A DNA stretch of 64,000 bases. It comes from an uncultured Nioella sp. (lineage in GTDB: Bacteria; Pseudomonadota; Alphaproteobacteria; Rhodobacterales; Rhodobacteraceae). The stretch covers positions 811,001 through 875,000 of the forward strand of contig CANMJH010000002.1 of assembly GCA_947498125.1 (NCBI GenBank), written 5' to 3'. The translations under genes were made by a program, and so were the position numbers. The notes below the pieces were generated by a model. The model worked only from the letters and a program-made list of their open reading frames with translations. It was not told the DNA's origin and did not search any database. Below are positions 1-8,268 of the stretch, piece after piece. Every line of letters begins with the position of its first letter. The stretch's first letter is position 1.

Positions 1-106
1 CCGCCACATCAGAGACGGCCATATCATCTTCAAGCAGCATCGACAGGATCGCGCGGCGGGTTGGATCAGAGAGGGCGGCGAAGACGCCGTCGAGGCTTGG
101 TTTCAT
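1..106 (-). CDS. ArsR-family transcriptional regulator, N-terminal fragment
   Basis: Only the first 35 codons are in the window; the gene runs leftwards off the edge. It starts at the ATG at 106-104 and reads MKPSLDGVFAALSDPTRR, followed by a hydrophobic helix ending MAVSDVA. The phrase ALSDPTRRAIL is the hallmark of the N-terminal helix of small ArsR/SmtB-type winged-helix repressors, especially those paired with SRPBCC proteins. No metal-binding motif can be judged because the rest is missing. The frame stays open upstream of the ATG and no clear ribosome binding site is visible, so the start is provisional. It is divergent from the EamA gene at 260. Confidence 0.75.
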   Translation of the reverse strand, partial: MKPSLDGVFAALSDPTRRAILSMLLEDDMAVSDVA

Positions 107-259
107 AACGCCAAGGATAGCGATGTCGCGGATCAAGGGAAAGGAGGCGATATATTCCGTCCAGTAATATGGGAAAGCACGGATGATGATTGGCAAAGTT
201 GATTGCTTCGCCCTAGGGTCGTCCAGTCAGATTGCGCCGCGCAGAAGGACCGTTGGGCC

Positions 260-1156
260 ATGTTACTAAGATATTGGGTATTGATTGTTGTTTTGGCCAT
301 CGGCTGGGGCTCGTCCTTTTTCTTCAATGAGATCCTTTTGCGCGAGATCGGGCCGATGATGACCTCGATCGGGCGCGTTGGTCTTGGCGCGCTGGGATGT
401 TGGGTTTGGATCTTGGTGCGGCGAGAACGCGTACGCGTGACGCGGGCGCAGGTGGTGGCACTGACCATATTCGGGATGTTCCAATATGCCATCCCGCTGA
501 CGGTCTACCCCATCACGCAGCAATTCATCACATCCAGCATGGCCGGGATCATCAACGCCATGACGCCGATTATGGTGGTGATCGTGAGCCATTTCTGGGC
601 AGGCAGCGAAAAGGCGACTTGGAATAAATCCATCGGTGTCCTTTTGGGCTTTGCCGGGATTATTATTGTTGTCTCGCCGTCATTTCAGGGGCTTGGGGCG
701 TCGAACCCTTGGGCAATGTTGGCGACGTTGATTGCGCCGGTTTGCTATGCTGTGGCGCTCAACCTGATCCGCGGGCTTGATGGGATCAGCCGCACGGTTG
801 TGACGGCCGTGTCCTTGACGATGGCGTCATTGGTTCTGGCCCCGATCGCCCTTGCGATTGAAGGCGTGCCGCAGATCCAATTGCTTGAAACCTGGCTGGC
901 GCTGGCCTTTATCGGGCTTGTCTTAACGTCGGCATCCTTCATCTTGCTGTTTTGGCTCATTCCCAAAGTTGGCGGCACCACGGCATCGACGATCACCTTC
1001 ATCGCACCCATCTCGTCCATCTGCTTGGGTGTGTTGCTGCTAAATGAAGTTCTGGAGCTAGTGCACCTTATCGGATTTGGCGTGATCTTTGCCGGCCTGA
1101 TTGCCATCGATGGGCGTCTTTTGCGGCGCCGCGAGAAAACTCAACCAGGTGGTTGA
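260..1156 (+). CDS. EamA/DMT-family transporter
   Basis: A 298-residue integral membrane protein with about ten hydrophobic segments arranged as two EamA repeats. It opens with the DMT signature around GWGSSFFFNEILLREIGP and has the second-repeat glycine-rich helix near VLLGFAGIIIVVSP. The family exports or imports small metabolites across the inner membrane; the substrate cannot be inferred. The ATG at 260 was chosen because the hydrophobic N-terminus begins there and AGAAGGA lies about 11 bases upstream; an in-frame start at 203 would add a polar, atypical leader. The 3' end overlaps a perfect palindrome (1141-1156) that contains the stop codon. Confidence 0.85.
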   Translation: MLLRYWVLIVVLAIGWGSSFFFNEILLREIGPMMTSIGRVGLGALGCWVWILVRRERVRVTRAQVVALTIFGMFQYAIPLTVYPITQQFITSSMAGIINAMTPIMVVIVSHFWAGSEKATWNKSIGVLLGFAGIIIVVSPSFQGLGASNPWAMLATLIAPVCYAVALNLIRGLDGISRTVVTAVSLTMASLVLAPIALAIEGVPQIQLLETWLALAFIGLVLTSASFILLFWLIPKVGGTTASTITFIAPISSICLGVLLLNEVLELVHLIGFGVIFAGLIAIDGRLLRRREKTQPGG

Positions 1157-1180
1157 GCGTAAAATCAACCGGATGGTTGA
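1141..1180. promoter_or_regulatory. Tandem TCAACC-type palindromes
   Basis: Two 16-bp inverted repeats, TCAACCAGGTGGTTGA at 1141-1156 (perfect) and TCAACCGGATGGTTGA at 1165-1180 (one mismatched pair), start 24 bp apart. Their form, a 7-base half-site around a 2-base centre, is that of TetR- or ArsR-type operators. The first covers the stop codon of the EamA gene. The nearest downstream gene is atpI, about 170 bp away. Which regulator binds is unknown. Confidence 0.5.
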
Positions 1181-1293
1181 ATATCGCCTATTCCAATTCC
1201 GGGCGCAGGGCCTTGGGTAGTCAGAACGTCGCGCCCCAAATTACATCAATAAAAACAACATCTTAAATATTCAACAAATCGGTAAACTGCGCG

Positions 1294-1322
1294 TTGACTC
1301 TGGGGGCTGGTCTGCCTAGTTT
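1294..1322 (+). promoter_or_regulatory. Putative sigma-70 promoter of the atp operon
   Basis: TTGACT at 1294-1299 and TAGTTT at 1317-1322 are separated by 17 bp, 28 bp before the GTG of atpI. The -35 match is good and the -10 match is weak. Transcription from here would give a leader of only about 20 nt. Just downstream, 1323-1343 can fold as CCCCTCGA/TCGAAGGGG, with one bulged A, over the ribosome binding site. Confidence 0.4.
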
Positions 1323-1349
1323 CCCCTCGAACCTTCGAAGGGGCATTTC

Positions 1350-1688
1350 GTGACGTCTCAAGAGCCAGATCCTGACCGCCTGAAGGCGCTAGAGGAGCGG
1401 CTGAGCCAGCTTAAAGCGGCGCAAGACGACGAGAAACCTCATCAGGAGGAGCACTATTCCATGGCGCAGCATGCGTGGCGGATGGTGATCGAATTAGTGG
1501 CCGGTCTTGGGATCGGTTTCGTCATAGGCTGGGGGCTGGATGCCGTTTTCGGGACCAAACCTATCCTATTGGTGGTGTTTACATTGCTGGGCTTCGCTGC
1601 CGGGGTGAAAGTTATGATCCGGTCGGCGCGAGAGATCCAGGAACAGAATATGGCGGCCCAGACGGGCTCGGAAGTTGAGAGGGAATAA
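1350..1688 (+). CDS. atpI: F0F1 ATP synthase assembly protein AtpI
   Basis: A 112-residue protein. The first 45 residues are a charged, helical cytoplasmic leader (a run of Glu, Lys and Gln), followed by two transmembrane helices at about 49-72 and 76-96 linked by the short [10 protein letters not shown] turn. This is the layout of alphaproteobacterial AtpI/AtpZ, the small membrane protein that helps assemble the c-ring and may assist ion homeostasis. It begins with GTG; GAAGGGG sits six bases upstream. It is the first gene of the F0 operon, three bases before atpB. Position and topology make the call secure; its precise role is known only from the family. Confidence 0.88.
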   Translation: MTSQEPDPDRLKALEERLSQLKAAQDDEKPHQEEHYSMAQHAWRMVIELVAGLGIGFVIGWGLDAVFGTKPILLVVFTLLGFAAGVKVMIRSAREIQEQNMAAQTGSEVERE

Positions 1689-1691
1689 CCC

Positions 1692-2528
1692 ATGTCCGAA
1701 GACGCTCATAGCGAAGAAACCGTAGATGCCCACGGCGCAGAGGCTGCCCATGGCGCCGATGCTGGCCACGCTGCAGATGCGGCACATGGCGCTGAAGGCG
1801 GCTTGCAGATCCACCCGATGGATCAATTCATCGTTGAGCCGCTGTTTGGCGACGGTGGTATCGGCATGTTCTCGATCACCAATGTAACGCTTTGGTTGTT
1901 CCTTGCTGTGATCGCGGTTGTTTTGCTGATGGTTGTCGGCACACGCGGACGTGCAATTGTTCCAAGCCGCGCTCAGTCAGTGGCCGAGCTTACCTATGGC
2001 TTTATTCGCAAGATGGTCGAAGATGTGGCTGGCAAAGATGCGCTGGTCTTCTTCCCTTATATCATGACGCTGTTCTTGTTCATCCTGATGGCCAACTTCC
2101 TTGGTCTTTTGCCGATGAGCTTTACCACCACATCCCATATCGCCGTGACGGCGGTTCTGGCGATGGCCGTGTTCCTCACGGTAACGGCGGTTGGCTTTAT
2201 CAAAAACGGCGTTGGGTTCCTTGGCCTCTTCTGGGTGTCGTCTGCTCCTATGGCGCTGCGTCCCATTCTGGCGATCATCGAGCTGATCTCGTATTTCGTG
2301 CGCCCCGTGAGCCACTCCATTCGTTTGGCTGGCAACGTCATGGCGGGCCACGCGGTGATCAAGGTGTTCGCAGGCTTTGCCGGTGTTCTTGGTCTTGGCG
2401 CCGTCGCGCCGGTCATCGCTATCACGGCCGTCTATGGTCTTGAGGTCCTTGTGGCCTTCATTCAGGCCTATGTTTTCACAATCCTGACCTGTGTCTATCT
2501 GAAGGATGCGCTGCATCCATCGCACTAA
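1692..2528 (+). CDS. atpB: ATP synthase F0 subunit a
   Basis: A 278-residue polytopic protein forming the proton half-channels against the c-ring. The conserved helix carrying the essential arginine is seen at [13 protein letters not shown], and the last helix has the [20 protein letters not shown] block with the conserved Glu and Gln. The first 40 residues are an unusual Ala/His/Gly/Asp-rich leader (repeats of AHGAD and AAHGAE type) before the normal start of the family at about MDQFIVEPL. The leader may bind metal or simply be low-complexity. A later start does not fit well because the ATG at 1692 has correct spacing from atpI. Confidence 0.97.
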   Translation: MSEDAHSEETVDAHGAEAAHGADAGHAADAAHGAEGGLQIHPMDQFIVEPLFGDGGIGMFSITNVTLWLFLAVIAVVLLMVVGTRGRAIVPSRAQSVAELTYGFIRKMVEDVAGKDALVFFPYIMTLFLFILMANFLGLLPMSFTTTSHIAVTAVLAMAVFLTVTAVGFIKNGVGFLGLFWVSSAPMALRPILAIIELISYFVRPVSHSIRLAGNVMAGHAVIKVFAGFAGVLGLGAVAPVIAITAVYGLEVLVAFIQAYVFTILTCVYLKDALHPSH

Positions 2529-2580
2529 GGTCAGACCCGCTATCTAATATCTAAACTTCCAATCGTAAGGAGAAATCATC

Positions 2581-2805
2581 ATGGAAGGCGATCTCGCACA
2601 TATCGGCGCAGGCCTGGCAGCAATCGGTTCCGGCGCAGCCGCAATCGGTGTGGGCCACGTTGCTGGCAACTTCCTGTCCGGCGCACTTCGTAACCCTTCG
2701 GCCGCCGCTGGCCAAACCGCTACGCTTTTCATCGGCATCGCATTTGCAGAAGCTCTGGGGATCTTTGCATTCCTCGTCGCTCTGCTGCTGATGTTCGCCG
2801 TCTAA
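2581..2805 (+). CDS. atpE: ATP synthase F0 subunit c
   Basis: A 74-residue hairpin of two transmembrane helices that oligomerises into the rotating c-ring. Helix 1 is glycine/alanine-rich ([20 protein letters not shown]), the polar loop holds the conserved RNP triad, and helix 2 contains the proton-binding glutamate in [18 protein letters not shown]. The residue is a plain proton-type Glu; the motif gives no strong sign of sodium specificity. AAGGAGAAATCATC precedes the ATG, a very strong ribosome binding site, as expected for the subunit needed in most copies. Confidence 0.98.
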   Translation: MEGDLAHIGAGLAAIGSGAAAIGVGHVAGNFLSGALRNPSAAAGQTATLFIGIAFAEALGIFAFLVALLLMFAV

Positions 2806-2892
2806 GCCTTACGCGAACCATCCTTACGACTGGCCTATCCCGCACACCGGGATAGGCCAGAGTAGAGACCCGGGGTTCCGCAGGAGGACAGA

Positions 2893-3423
2893 ATGGCTGA
2901 TGAAGCGCACGGAGCTGCCGAGGCTGCCGCACCTGGCATGCCCCAGCTCGACTTTTCTACTTTTTCGAACCAGATTTTCTGGCTCGTGATCGCTATCGTA
3001 GCGATCTACCTGATCCTGAGCCGTGTCGCTCTGCCCCGTATCGGTGCAGTTCTGGCCGAGCGGAACGGGACCATAACAAATGATATCGCTGCCGCTGAGG
3101 ACCTGAAACGTCAGGCCGCCGAAGCGGAAGACGCGTATAATAAAGCACTTGCCGATGCCCGCGCAGAAGCGCAGGCGATTGCGGCTGAAGTGCGTGAAGA
3201 AATTAAGGCCGATCTGGCCGATGCGACTGCGAAAGCAGATGCGGATATCTCTGCGAAAGCAGCGGAATCGGCAGCTCGTATCGAAGAGGTCCGCGCCGGT
3301 GCTTTGGAGGCGGTGGAAGCCGTTGCCAAGGACACGGCAGCCGAGATTGTGGCGGCACTTGCCCCTGCAGCGGCTGACGAAAGCGCTATTGCTGCCGCTG
3401 TCACGAACCGGGTGAAAGGATAA
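2893..3423 (+). CDS. atpX: ATP synthase F0 subunit b'
   Basis: A 176-residue peripheral-stalk subunit with one N-terminal membrane helix ([22 protein letters not shown], residues about 28-49) and a long alanine/glutamate-rich coiled coil to the C-terminus. Photosynthetic bacteria and alphaproteobacteria carry two b-type genes that pair as b/b' heterodimers; this is the first, with the short charged N-terminus, and atpF follows four bases later. GGAGGA lies just before the ATG. The base pattern of the coiled coil leaves long open frames on both strands; these are shadows. Confidence 0.94.
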   Translation: MADEAHGAAEAAAPGMPQLDFSTFSNQIFWLVIAIVAIYLILSRVALPRIGAVLAERNGTITNDIAAAEDLKRQAAEAEDAYNKALADARAEAQAIAAEVREEIKADLADATAKADADISAKAAESAARIEEVRAGALEAVEAVAKDTAAEIVAALAPAAADESAIAAAVTNRVKG

Positions 3424-3427
3424 CGCC

Positions 3428-3982
3428 ATGAAACGTCTTGCCGTTCTTTTCGCCCTCGCTGCCAGCCCGGCATTTGCCGCGTCAGGCCCGTTCTTCTCGC
3501 TCTACAACACCGATTTTGTGGTGCTGATCTCGTTCCTCGTCTTCATTGGTGTGCTGTTCTACTTCAAGGTGCCTGGCATCCTGACTGGCCTTTTGGACCA
3601 GCGTGCAGAGCAGATCCGCAATGATCTGGATGAGGCCCGTGCCCTGCGTGAAGAAGCACAGACCATTCTTGCATCCTACGAGCGTAAGCAACGTGAAGTT
3701 GCCGAGCAATCCGAGCGTATCATCGCCCAAGCCCGCGAAGAGGCACAGCTTGCCGCTGAGCAGGCCAAGGTTGATCTTGCCGCGTCGATTGAGCGTCGTC
3801 TTGCAGCAGCTGAGGATCAGATTGCTTCTGCCGAAGCGGGTGCCGTTCGCGAAGTGCGCGACCGCGCTGTCAGCATTGCTGTGTCTGTTGCCGCTGAGGT
3901 TATCGCGTCGAAAACCTCTGCTGCGGAAGCCAACAAGCTTATCGATAGCTCGATTGATGAAGTTGCAGCGCGCCTGCACTAA
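3428..3982 (+). CDS. atpF: ATP synthase F0 subunit b
   Basis: A 184-residue peripheral-stalk subunit. The first 17 residues ([17 protein letters not shown]) look like a cleavable signal peptide, followed by [14 protein letters not shown] and the single membrane helix [17 protein letters not shown], then the coiled-coil domain with the [12 protein letters not shown] stretch typical of b subunits. It is the last gene of the F0 operon; the F1 genes are not in the window, as in other Rhodobacteraceae where F0 and F1 are separate. A strong terminator follows. Confidence 0.95.
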   Translation: MKRLAVLFALAASPAFAASGPFFSLYNTDFVVLISFLVFIGVLFYFKVPGILTGLLDQRAEQIRNDLDEARALREEAQTILASYERKQREVAEQSERIIAQAREEAQLAAEQAKVDLAASIERRLAAAEDQIASAEAGAVREVRDRAVSIAVSVAAEVIASKTSAAEANKLIDSSIDEVAARLH

Positions 3983-4004
3983 GCTTTCGATCTAAGAGAA
4001 TTGG

Positions 4005-4037
4005 AAAACCCCGGTTGCAGCTGCGCCGGGGTTTTTT
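4005..4037 (+). terminator. Rho-independent terminator of the F0 operon
   Basis: AAAACCCCGG (4005-4014) pairs with CCGGGGTTTT (4026-4035) around an 11-nt loop, and the run of T continues to 4037, 23 bases after atpF. On the other strand the stem is followed by TTCCAA, so it acts mainly rightwards; it also lies only one base from the end of the convergent peptidase gene. Confidence 0.9.
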
Positions 4038-4038
4038 C

Positions 4039-5037
4039 TTAGGGGCCGCCGAATTTTTGCTGCCATGTGGGCACGAGGTCTGTCGGGTCGGGCGTTGCCG
4101 CATAAACCCCACGTGCAATTGCGCGCGACAGGCAGAGCGCCGCCGCATGGCCCAGCTGCAAAGTTTCGATCGCTGCATTACCAAGACGCTTTTCGCCCGT
4201 GGCGGCCGCGAAGATCAGGTCGCCATCCATTGGGGTATGAGAGGGCACAATTGCGCGGGCCATGCCATCATGCGCGGCCACGGCCATTCTTGTCGTCTGG
4301 CTTTGGGTGAGCGCGGCGTCGGTGGCCACTATCGCGATGGTCGTGGCCTCCCGCGGTCCGCCTTTGTGCAGGGGCAATGCACCGGGTTGGTGGCGGGATG
4401 CCGGGCCAAGCCCGCCAAATTCACCCTCAATTTCAAATGGCGCGGCCCAAAAATTTGGGCCATTGCCCACCGTCACCTGCCCAAGCGCATTCACGGCAAC
4501 CAGCGCGCCAACGATATGGCCCGAGGGCATGCGGATGGACGCTGATCCCAGACCGCCTTTCAGGTCCACGACGCTCGCCCCAAATCCGGCGCCCGATGTG
4601 CCAATCTCAAAGCGCTCGCTTGCAGTGTCCAATGCGCGTCGACCAAGGGCCTTGTAGGGATTATCCGCCCATGCCTTATCCCCACCATTGAGCAGGTCAA
4701 ATAGGATCGCCCCGGGCACAATCGGCACATTCTGATCGCCCACAAGAAAGCCGCGCCCGGATGCGCGCAGGCCATCGGCCACGCCTGACGCGGCATCCAG
4801 CCCAAAGGCGGATCCCCCTGAAAGGACAAGCGCGTCGACCTTTTGCACTGTTTTATCCGGCGCCAGCAGGTCGGTTTCGCGGGTGCCCGGCGCACCGCCC
4901 ATGACGTGCACACCGGCCACAAACGGGCGCGCGCCGGTGAGCACCGTTGCCCCGGTCTTGATCATGGCATCCTGCGCATTTCCTACACGCAATCCGGCAA
5001 TATCGGTGATCAGGTTCTTGGGTCCGGGCTGCATCAT
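4039..5037 (-). CDS. P1-family (DmpA-like) aminopeptidase/N-acyl hydrolase
   Basis: A 332-residue Ntn-fold hydrolase of peptidase family S58 (L-aminopeptidase D-esterase). Visible hallmarks are ITDIAGLRVGNAQD at the N-terminus, LSGGSAFGLDAASGV and the segment GLGSAS around residue 168, where members self-cleave before the nucleophilic Ser; the C-terminal LQLGHAAALCLSRAIARGVY is also conserved. Members cleave N-terminal residues from peptides, amides or beta-peptides, so the natural substrate is open. I start it at the first ATG of an ATG ATG pair with AGGA upstream; a TTG ten codons earlier (5067) is possible. Confidence 0.85.
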   Translation of the reverse strand: MMQPGPKNLITDIAGLRVGNAQDAMIKTGATVLTGARPFVAGVHVMGGAPGTRETDLLAPDKTVQKVDALVLSGGSAFGLDAASGVADGLRASGRGFLVGDQNVPIVPGAILFDLLNGGDKAWADNPYKALGRRALDTASERFEIGTSGAGFGASVVDLKGGLGSASIRMPSGHIVGALVAVNALGQVTVGNGPNFWAAPFEIEGEFGGLGPASRHQPGALPLHKGGPREATTIAIVATDAALTQSQTTRMAVAAHDGMARAIVPSHTPMDGDLIFAAATGEKRLGNAAIETLQLGHAAALCLSRAIARGVYAATPDPTDLVPTWQQKFGGP

Positions 5038-5173
5038 CACTCTTGGCTTTCCTGTGCGTTCGGGCAAAGCGTCTCATGAATGTATCATCGCGGAAAGCCC
5101 TGATCCGGCTGGATTTAGCCAAGGGCGATAACTGGCCGTGGACAGGCGCGGCAGTGACGTGCAGGTTAAGGCT

Positions 5174-6424
5174 ATGACAACACCTATTGATTATACCCGC
5201 CGCGCTATCGCGCTTGGCCTTCCTGCCCTCGCACTATCAGCCTGTATCGGCGGCGGAGCTGCGCCGGTGTCCCGCGCGAACCAGTGGCGCTCGGTCGCCA
5301 ATGCTGACTTTGATGCATGGCTGGCCGGCTATAGGGCGCAGGCCGTGTCCTCGGGCATTTCGGAGGCCACGGTCACGCGCGCGTTTCGCGGGGTTGGGTA
5401 CATCCCGCTTGTGATTGAGCGCGACCGCAATCAGGCCGAGTTCAACCGCACGATGGAAGATTACCTTGCCATTGCAGCGTCGGATGAGCGTATCAGCCTT
5501 GGCCGCGAAAAGCTGCGCCGCCACGGCCCGGTTTTGGACGCTATCGAAGACCGGTTTGGCGTCGAAAAAGAGGTGATGTGCGCGGTTTGGGGGATGGAGA
5601 GTTTCTATGGCACGCGTCTTGGCGATGCGCCGGTGATTGGAGCGCTTGCCACGCTGACCTTTGACGGGCGGCGCGGGCGTTTCTTTGGGGCACAGTTGAT
5701 GTCGGCTTTGCGTGCCCTTGATCGGGGCGATTCAACGCCGGACCGGATGCGCGGCAGTTGGGCCGGGGCCATGGGCCACACGCAGGTCATGCCAGAAGTG
5801 CTTGAAGAATACGGGATCGATTTTGACGGCGACGGGCGGCGCGGCGTGTGGGACAGCGACCCAACCGATGCGTTGGCGACGACCGCCAACTACCTTGCGC
5901 GCCATGGTTGGACTCACGGGCAACCCTGGGCGATCGAGGTGCAAGTGCCCTCTGACTTCAACACATCGCTTGCGGGGCGGCGCCAGACCCGCAGCCCAGA
6001 TGATTGGGCCGCGCGGGGCGTGCGCGATATGGATGGGGGGCGGGTGCCAAACCACGGCGCGGCCTCGATCCTTTTGCCGATGGGCATTAACGGCCCGGCG
6101 CTGATGGCGTTTCGCAATTTCACAGCCATTTGGCGGTATAACCCGGCGGTCAATTACGTGATTGGCATTGGGCATTTGTCGGATCGTTTGGCGGGCAGGG
6201 GCCCGATCCGGGGCAGCTACCCGCCCGATGAAAACGGCCTGACGCGCGCCGACCGGCGCGAGGTGCAGCGGCTTTTGGCGCGCCATGGGTATTACGATGG
6301 ATCTGATGACGGGGTGATTGGGCCCAATAGCCAAGGCGCGATCCGCGCGTTTCAGGCGGCGCAGGGCCTGCCGCAAACGGGCGTCGCGAATGTTGCCCTG
6401 CTATCTGCACTGCGCCGCGTCTAA
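5174..6424 (+). CDS. Lytic murein transglycosylase, lipoprotein (MltB type)
   Basis: A 416-residue protein. A lipoprotein signal with twin Arg-Ala and lipobox LALSAC is at residues about 9-23, so it should be anchored to a membrane facing the periplasm. The SLT_2 domain follows; the catalytic glutamate is in AVWGMESFYG, and AGAMGHTQVMP, DFDGDGRRG and ANYLARHGW are further family motifs. A C-terminal peptidoglycan-binding domain is present (REVQRLLARHGYYDG to the end, with the GVIGPNSQGAIRAFQ repeat). It cuts glycan strands to 1,6-anhydromuropeptides. The ATG at 5174 places the signal correctly; a GTG at 5138 would lengthen it. Confidence 0.92.
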   Translation: MTTPIDYTRRAIALGLPALALSACIGGGAAPVSRANQWRSVANADFDAWLAGYRAQAVSSGISEATVTRAFRGVGYIPLVIERDRNQAEFNRTMEDYLAIAASDERISLGREKLRRHGPVLDAIEDRFGVEKEVMCAVWGMESFYGTRLGDAPVIGALATLTFDGRRGRFFGAQLMSALRALDRGDSTPDRMRGSWAGAMGHTQVMPEVLEEYGIDFDGDGRRGVWDSDPTDALATTANYLARHGWTHGQPWAIEVQVPSDFNTSLAGRRQTRSPDDWAARGVRDMDGGRVPNHGAASILLPMGINGPALMAFRNFTAIWRYNPAVNYVIGIGHLSDRLAGRGPIRGSYPPDENGLTRADRREVQRLLARHGYYDGSDDGVIGPNSQGAIRAFQAAQGLPQTGVANVALLSALRRV

Positions 6425-6433
6425 GGAGCTGAT

Positions 6434-7354
6434 ATGGAGCTGACTCTTGCCATTGCGCCCATTGCGCTTACGATCCTGTGTGGGTACCTGCTTAGCCGCA
6501 CGGGGACCGTCAAAGCAGAGGGTTGGAGCGGCATCGAAGCGATGAGCTTTCGCCTGCTTATCCCGGTGGTTCTGATCACCGCGATTGCCAAATCCGATCT
6601 GGCACTCAGTGAATTTGCGCCTTTCGTTGGCTTGTCGGTGGCCGCATTAGTTCTGGCTGGGCTTGCTGTGTTTCTTTTGCGGTTCCTTCGCTCGGAAAGC
6701 AGCCTGCCAAACCCCGATTTCACCACGCTTTTTCAAACAACAACGCGCTGGAATGGGTTCATCGCGCTGGCCGCAGCCGAGCTTTTGGTCGGCGATGCGG
6801 GCCTTGCATTGGTTGCAGCGGCCATGGCCGTTTTGATCCCCCTTATCAATGTCGCCAACATCATCGTCCTGGTCCAATACGGCACCGCCAAAGCCACCGT
6901 CGGAACAGTTATCAAAACCGTGGCGAAAAACCCGCTGGTGCAAGGCTGCGCGATAGGCATTTTCATCAATGTCAGCAACATCCCCCTGCCTGACCCCATT
7001 CTGCCAACACTGGATTTGATTGGCCGCGCTGCGCTTGGCGTCGGGCTTTTGGCGGTTGGCGGGGCCATCGTGCCCGCGCGCTTGTTTCGTTACTCCCACG
7101 AGGTGCTGTTGGGAATTATGCTGCGCCAATTCCTGTGCCCGGCGTTGTTTTTGGGGCTGGCTTTGATGTTCAACCTCAGCGCGCTTGAAGTCATGGCAGG
7201 CTTTTTCGTGCTGAGCGTTCCTGCCGCGTCCAATGGGTATATCGTGGCGAAGCAAATGGGTGGGAACGCCGAGCTTTATGCCGATATCGTCACATGGCAA
7301 ACGCTTATCTCGATGCCTCTTTTGCCCATTCTTGCCTATATCGCGATGGGTTAG
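6434..7354 (+). CDS. AEC-family (auxin efflux carrier-like) transporter
   Basis: A 306-residue membrane protein with about ten helices, starting LTLAIAPIALTILCGYLLSRTG and showing the mid-protein RWNGFIALAAAELL and the late asparagine helix FVLSVPAASNGYIVAKQMGG characteristic of the AEC family. Bacterial members export or import small organic acids such as malonate or malate; specificity cannot be read here. GGAGCTGAT ATG gives a good ribosome binding site nine bases after the transglycosylase stop, so the two may be cotranscribed, without an obvious functional link. Confidence 0.88.
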   Translation: MELTLAIAPIALTILCGYLLSRTGTVKAEGWSGIEAMSFRLLIPVVLITAIAKSDLALSEFAPFVGLSVAALVLAGLAVFLLRFLRSESSLPNPDFTTLFQTTTRWNGFIALAAAELLVGDAGLALVAAAMAVLIPLINVANIIVLVQYGTAKATVGTVIKTVAKNPLVQGCAIGIFINVSNIPLPDPILPTLDLIGRAALGVGLLAVGGAIVPARLFRYSHEVLLGIMLRQFLCPALFLGLALMFNLSALEVMAGFFVLSVPAASNGYIVAKQMGGNAELYADIVTWQTLISMPLLPILAYIAMG

Positions 7355-7362
7355 GGCGGGCT

Positions 7363-8196
7363 GTGTTGGATGCAAAGTGCCTGTCGAAGTTGGGCTTTAA
7401 GCTGGGCGGGTCCCTTGGCGGCGCATCGGAAGGCGCTTGGGCGGCGACGGCCAAGGATGGAACAAAACTTGTCCTGAAATTGAGTACAGGCCGGGAAATG
7501 CCCGCAATCTACGCCGCGCTTTTGCCTGCGCTAGATGCGTTGCGCGCGAAGGGCGTTCCAGTTCCAAAGGTGGTGCATCTTTCAACCCATGATGGCGGCA
7601 CGCTGACCGCGCAAGCCTTTCTGCCCGGCAGGGCCGAGGAGAATCCCACACCCGAAATCATCGCAGAAATGGTTCGCCATATTGCTGCAAAAAAGGGTCT
7701 GTCCGGACCTTTGCCTGCCGCGCCAAGTTGGGGCCAATACGTTAAAGATACTCTGACGATTGGCCAATCCAAATGGTGTGCCCATCAGCCTTTGCGCGCA
7801 GCAGGGGGCGATGCCGAACAGCTTTTGCAAAGGATCATAGCGCGCGGCGCAATGGCCAACCCCATGGAGTTTCCGCAAGATGGATTAACCCATCTCGATC
7901 TGCACACGGATAATGTTCTGATCCATGAGGGCCGAGTTTCGGGTTTGATTGATTGGGAGAGCGCGGTTTTTGGCGATCACCAATATGATCTCGTCCAATA
8001 TATCTTTGATCTTGAGGGGCACGGATATCCGGCTTGGCACGTTGTCGACGCCGCCGGGTTCGCGCCGAACACGCTGCGTGCTTACCTTGCGCTATTGGTT
8101 TTGAAAACACTGTCATCTGCGATCCGGAATTGCCCCGACGATGTCCCTCGCCAACTGGCGCGGGCAAAACGGGTGTTCGAGCACTTCGAGGTTTAG
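7363..8196 (+). CDS. Aminoglycoside/homoserine-type phosphotransferase (APH fold)
   Basis: A 277-residue kinase-like protein. The APH catalytic loop is present as LTHLDLHTDNVLI, with the catalytic Asp and Asn, and the metal-binding motif follows as LIDWESAVFGDHQYDL. The N-lobe lysine is likely in TKLVLKLSTG. Such proteins phosphorylate sugars, homoserine, choline or drugs; nothing points to resistance. GTG at 7363 is chosen because AGGGCGG lies just upstream and the codon falls after the AEC stop; an ATG at 7294 would overlap the AEC gene by 61 bases. A hairpin with a T-run for the facing gene follows. Confidence 0.75.
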   Translation: MLDAKCLSKLGFKLGGSLGGASEGAWAATAKDGTKLVLKLSTGREMPAIYAALLPALDALRAKGVPVPKVVHLSTHDGGTLTAQAFLPGRAEENPTPEIIAEMVRHIAAKKGLSGPLPAAPSWGQYVKDTLTIGQSKWCAHQPLRAAGGDAEQLLQRIIARGAMANPMEFPQDGLTHLDLHTDNVLIHEGRVSGLIDWESAVFGDHQYDLVQYIFDLEGHGYPAWHVVDAAGFAPNTLRAYLALLVLKTLSSAIRNCPDDVPRQLARAKRVFEHFEV

Positions 8197-8213
8197 GAAA
8201 GCCGCTCATGAAA

Positions 8214-8246
8214 AAGCGCCCGGTCGTTGGTATCGACCGGGCGCTT
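8214..8246 (-). terminator. Terminator of the AgcS gene, possibly bidirectional
   Basis: A perfect 13-bp inverted repeat (AAGCGCCCGGTCG / CGACCGGGCGCTT) with a 7-base loop. On the minus strand the stem is followed by TTTTTCATG, giving a classical terminator for the symporter gene. On the plus strand only CAGTT follows, so termination of the kinase gene would be weaker. Confidence 0.85.
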
Positions 8247-8268
8247 CAGTTACTAAAGATACAACGCC

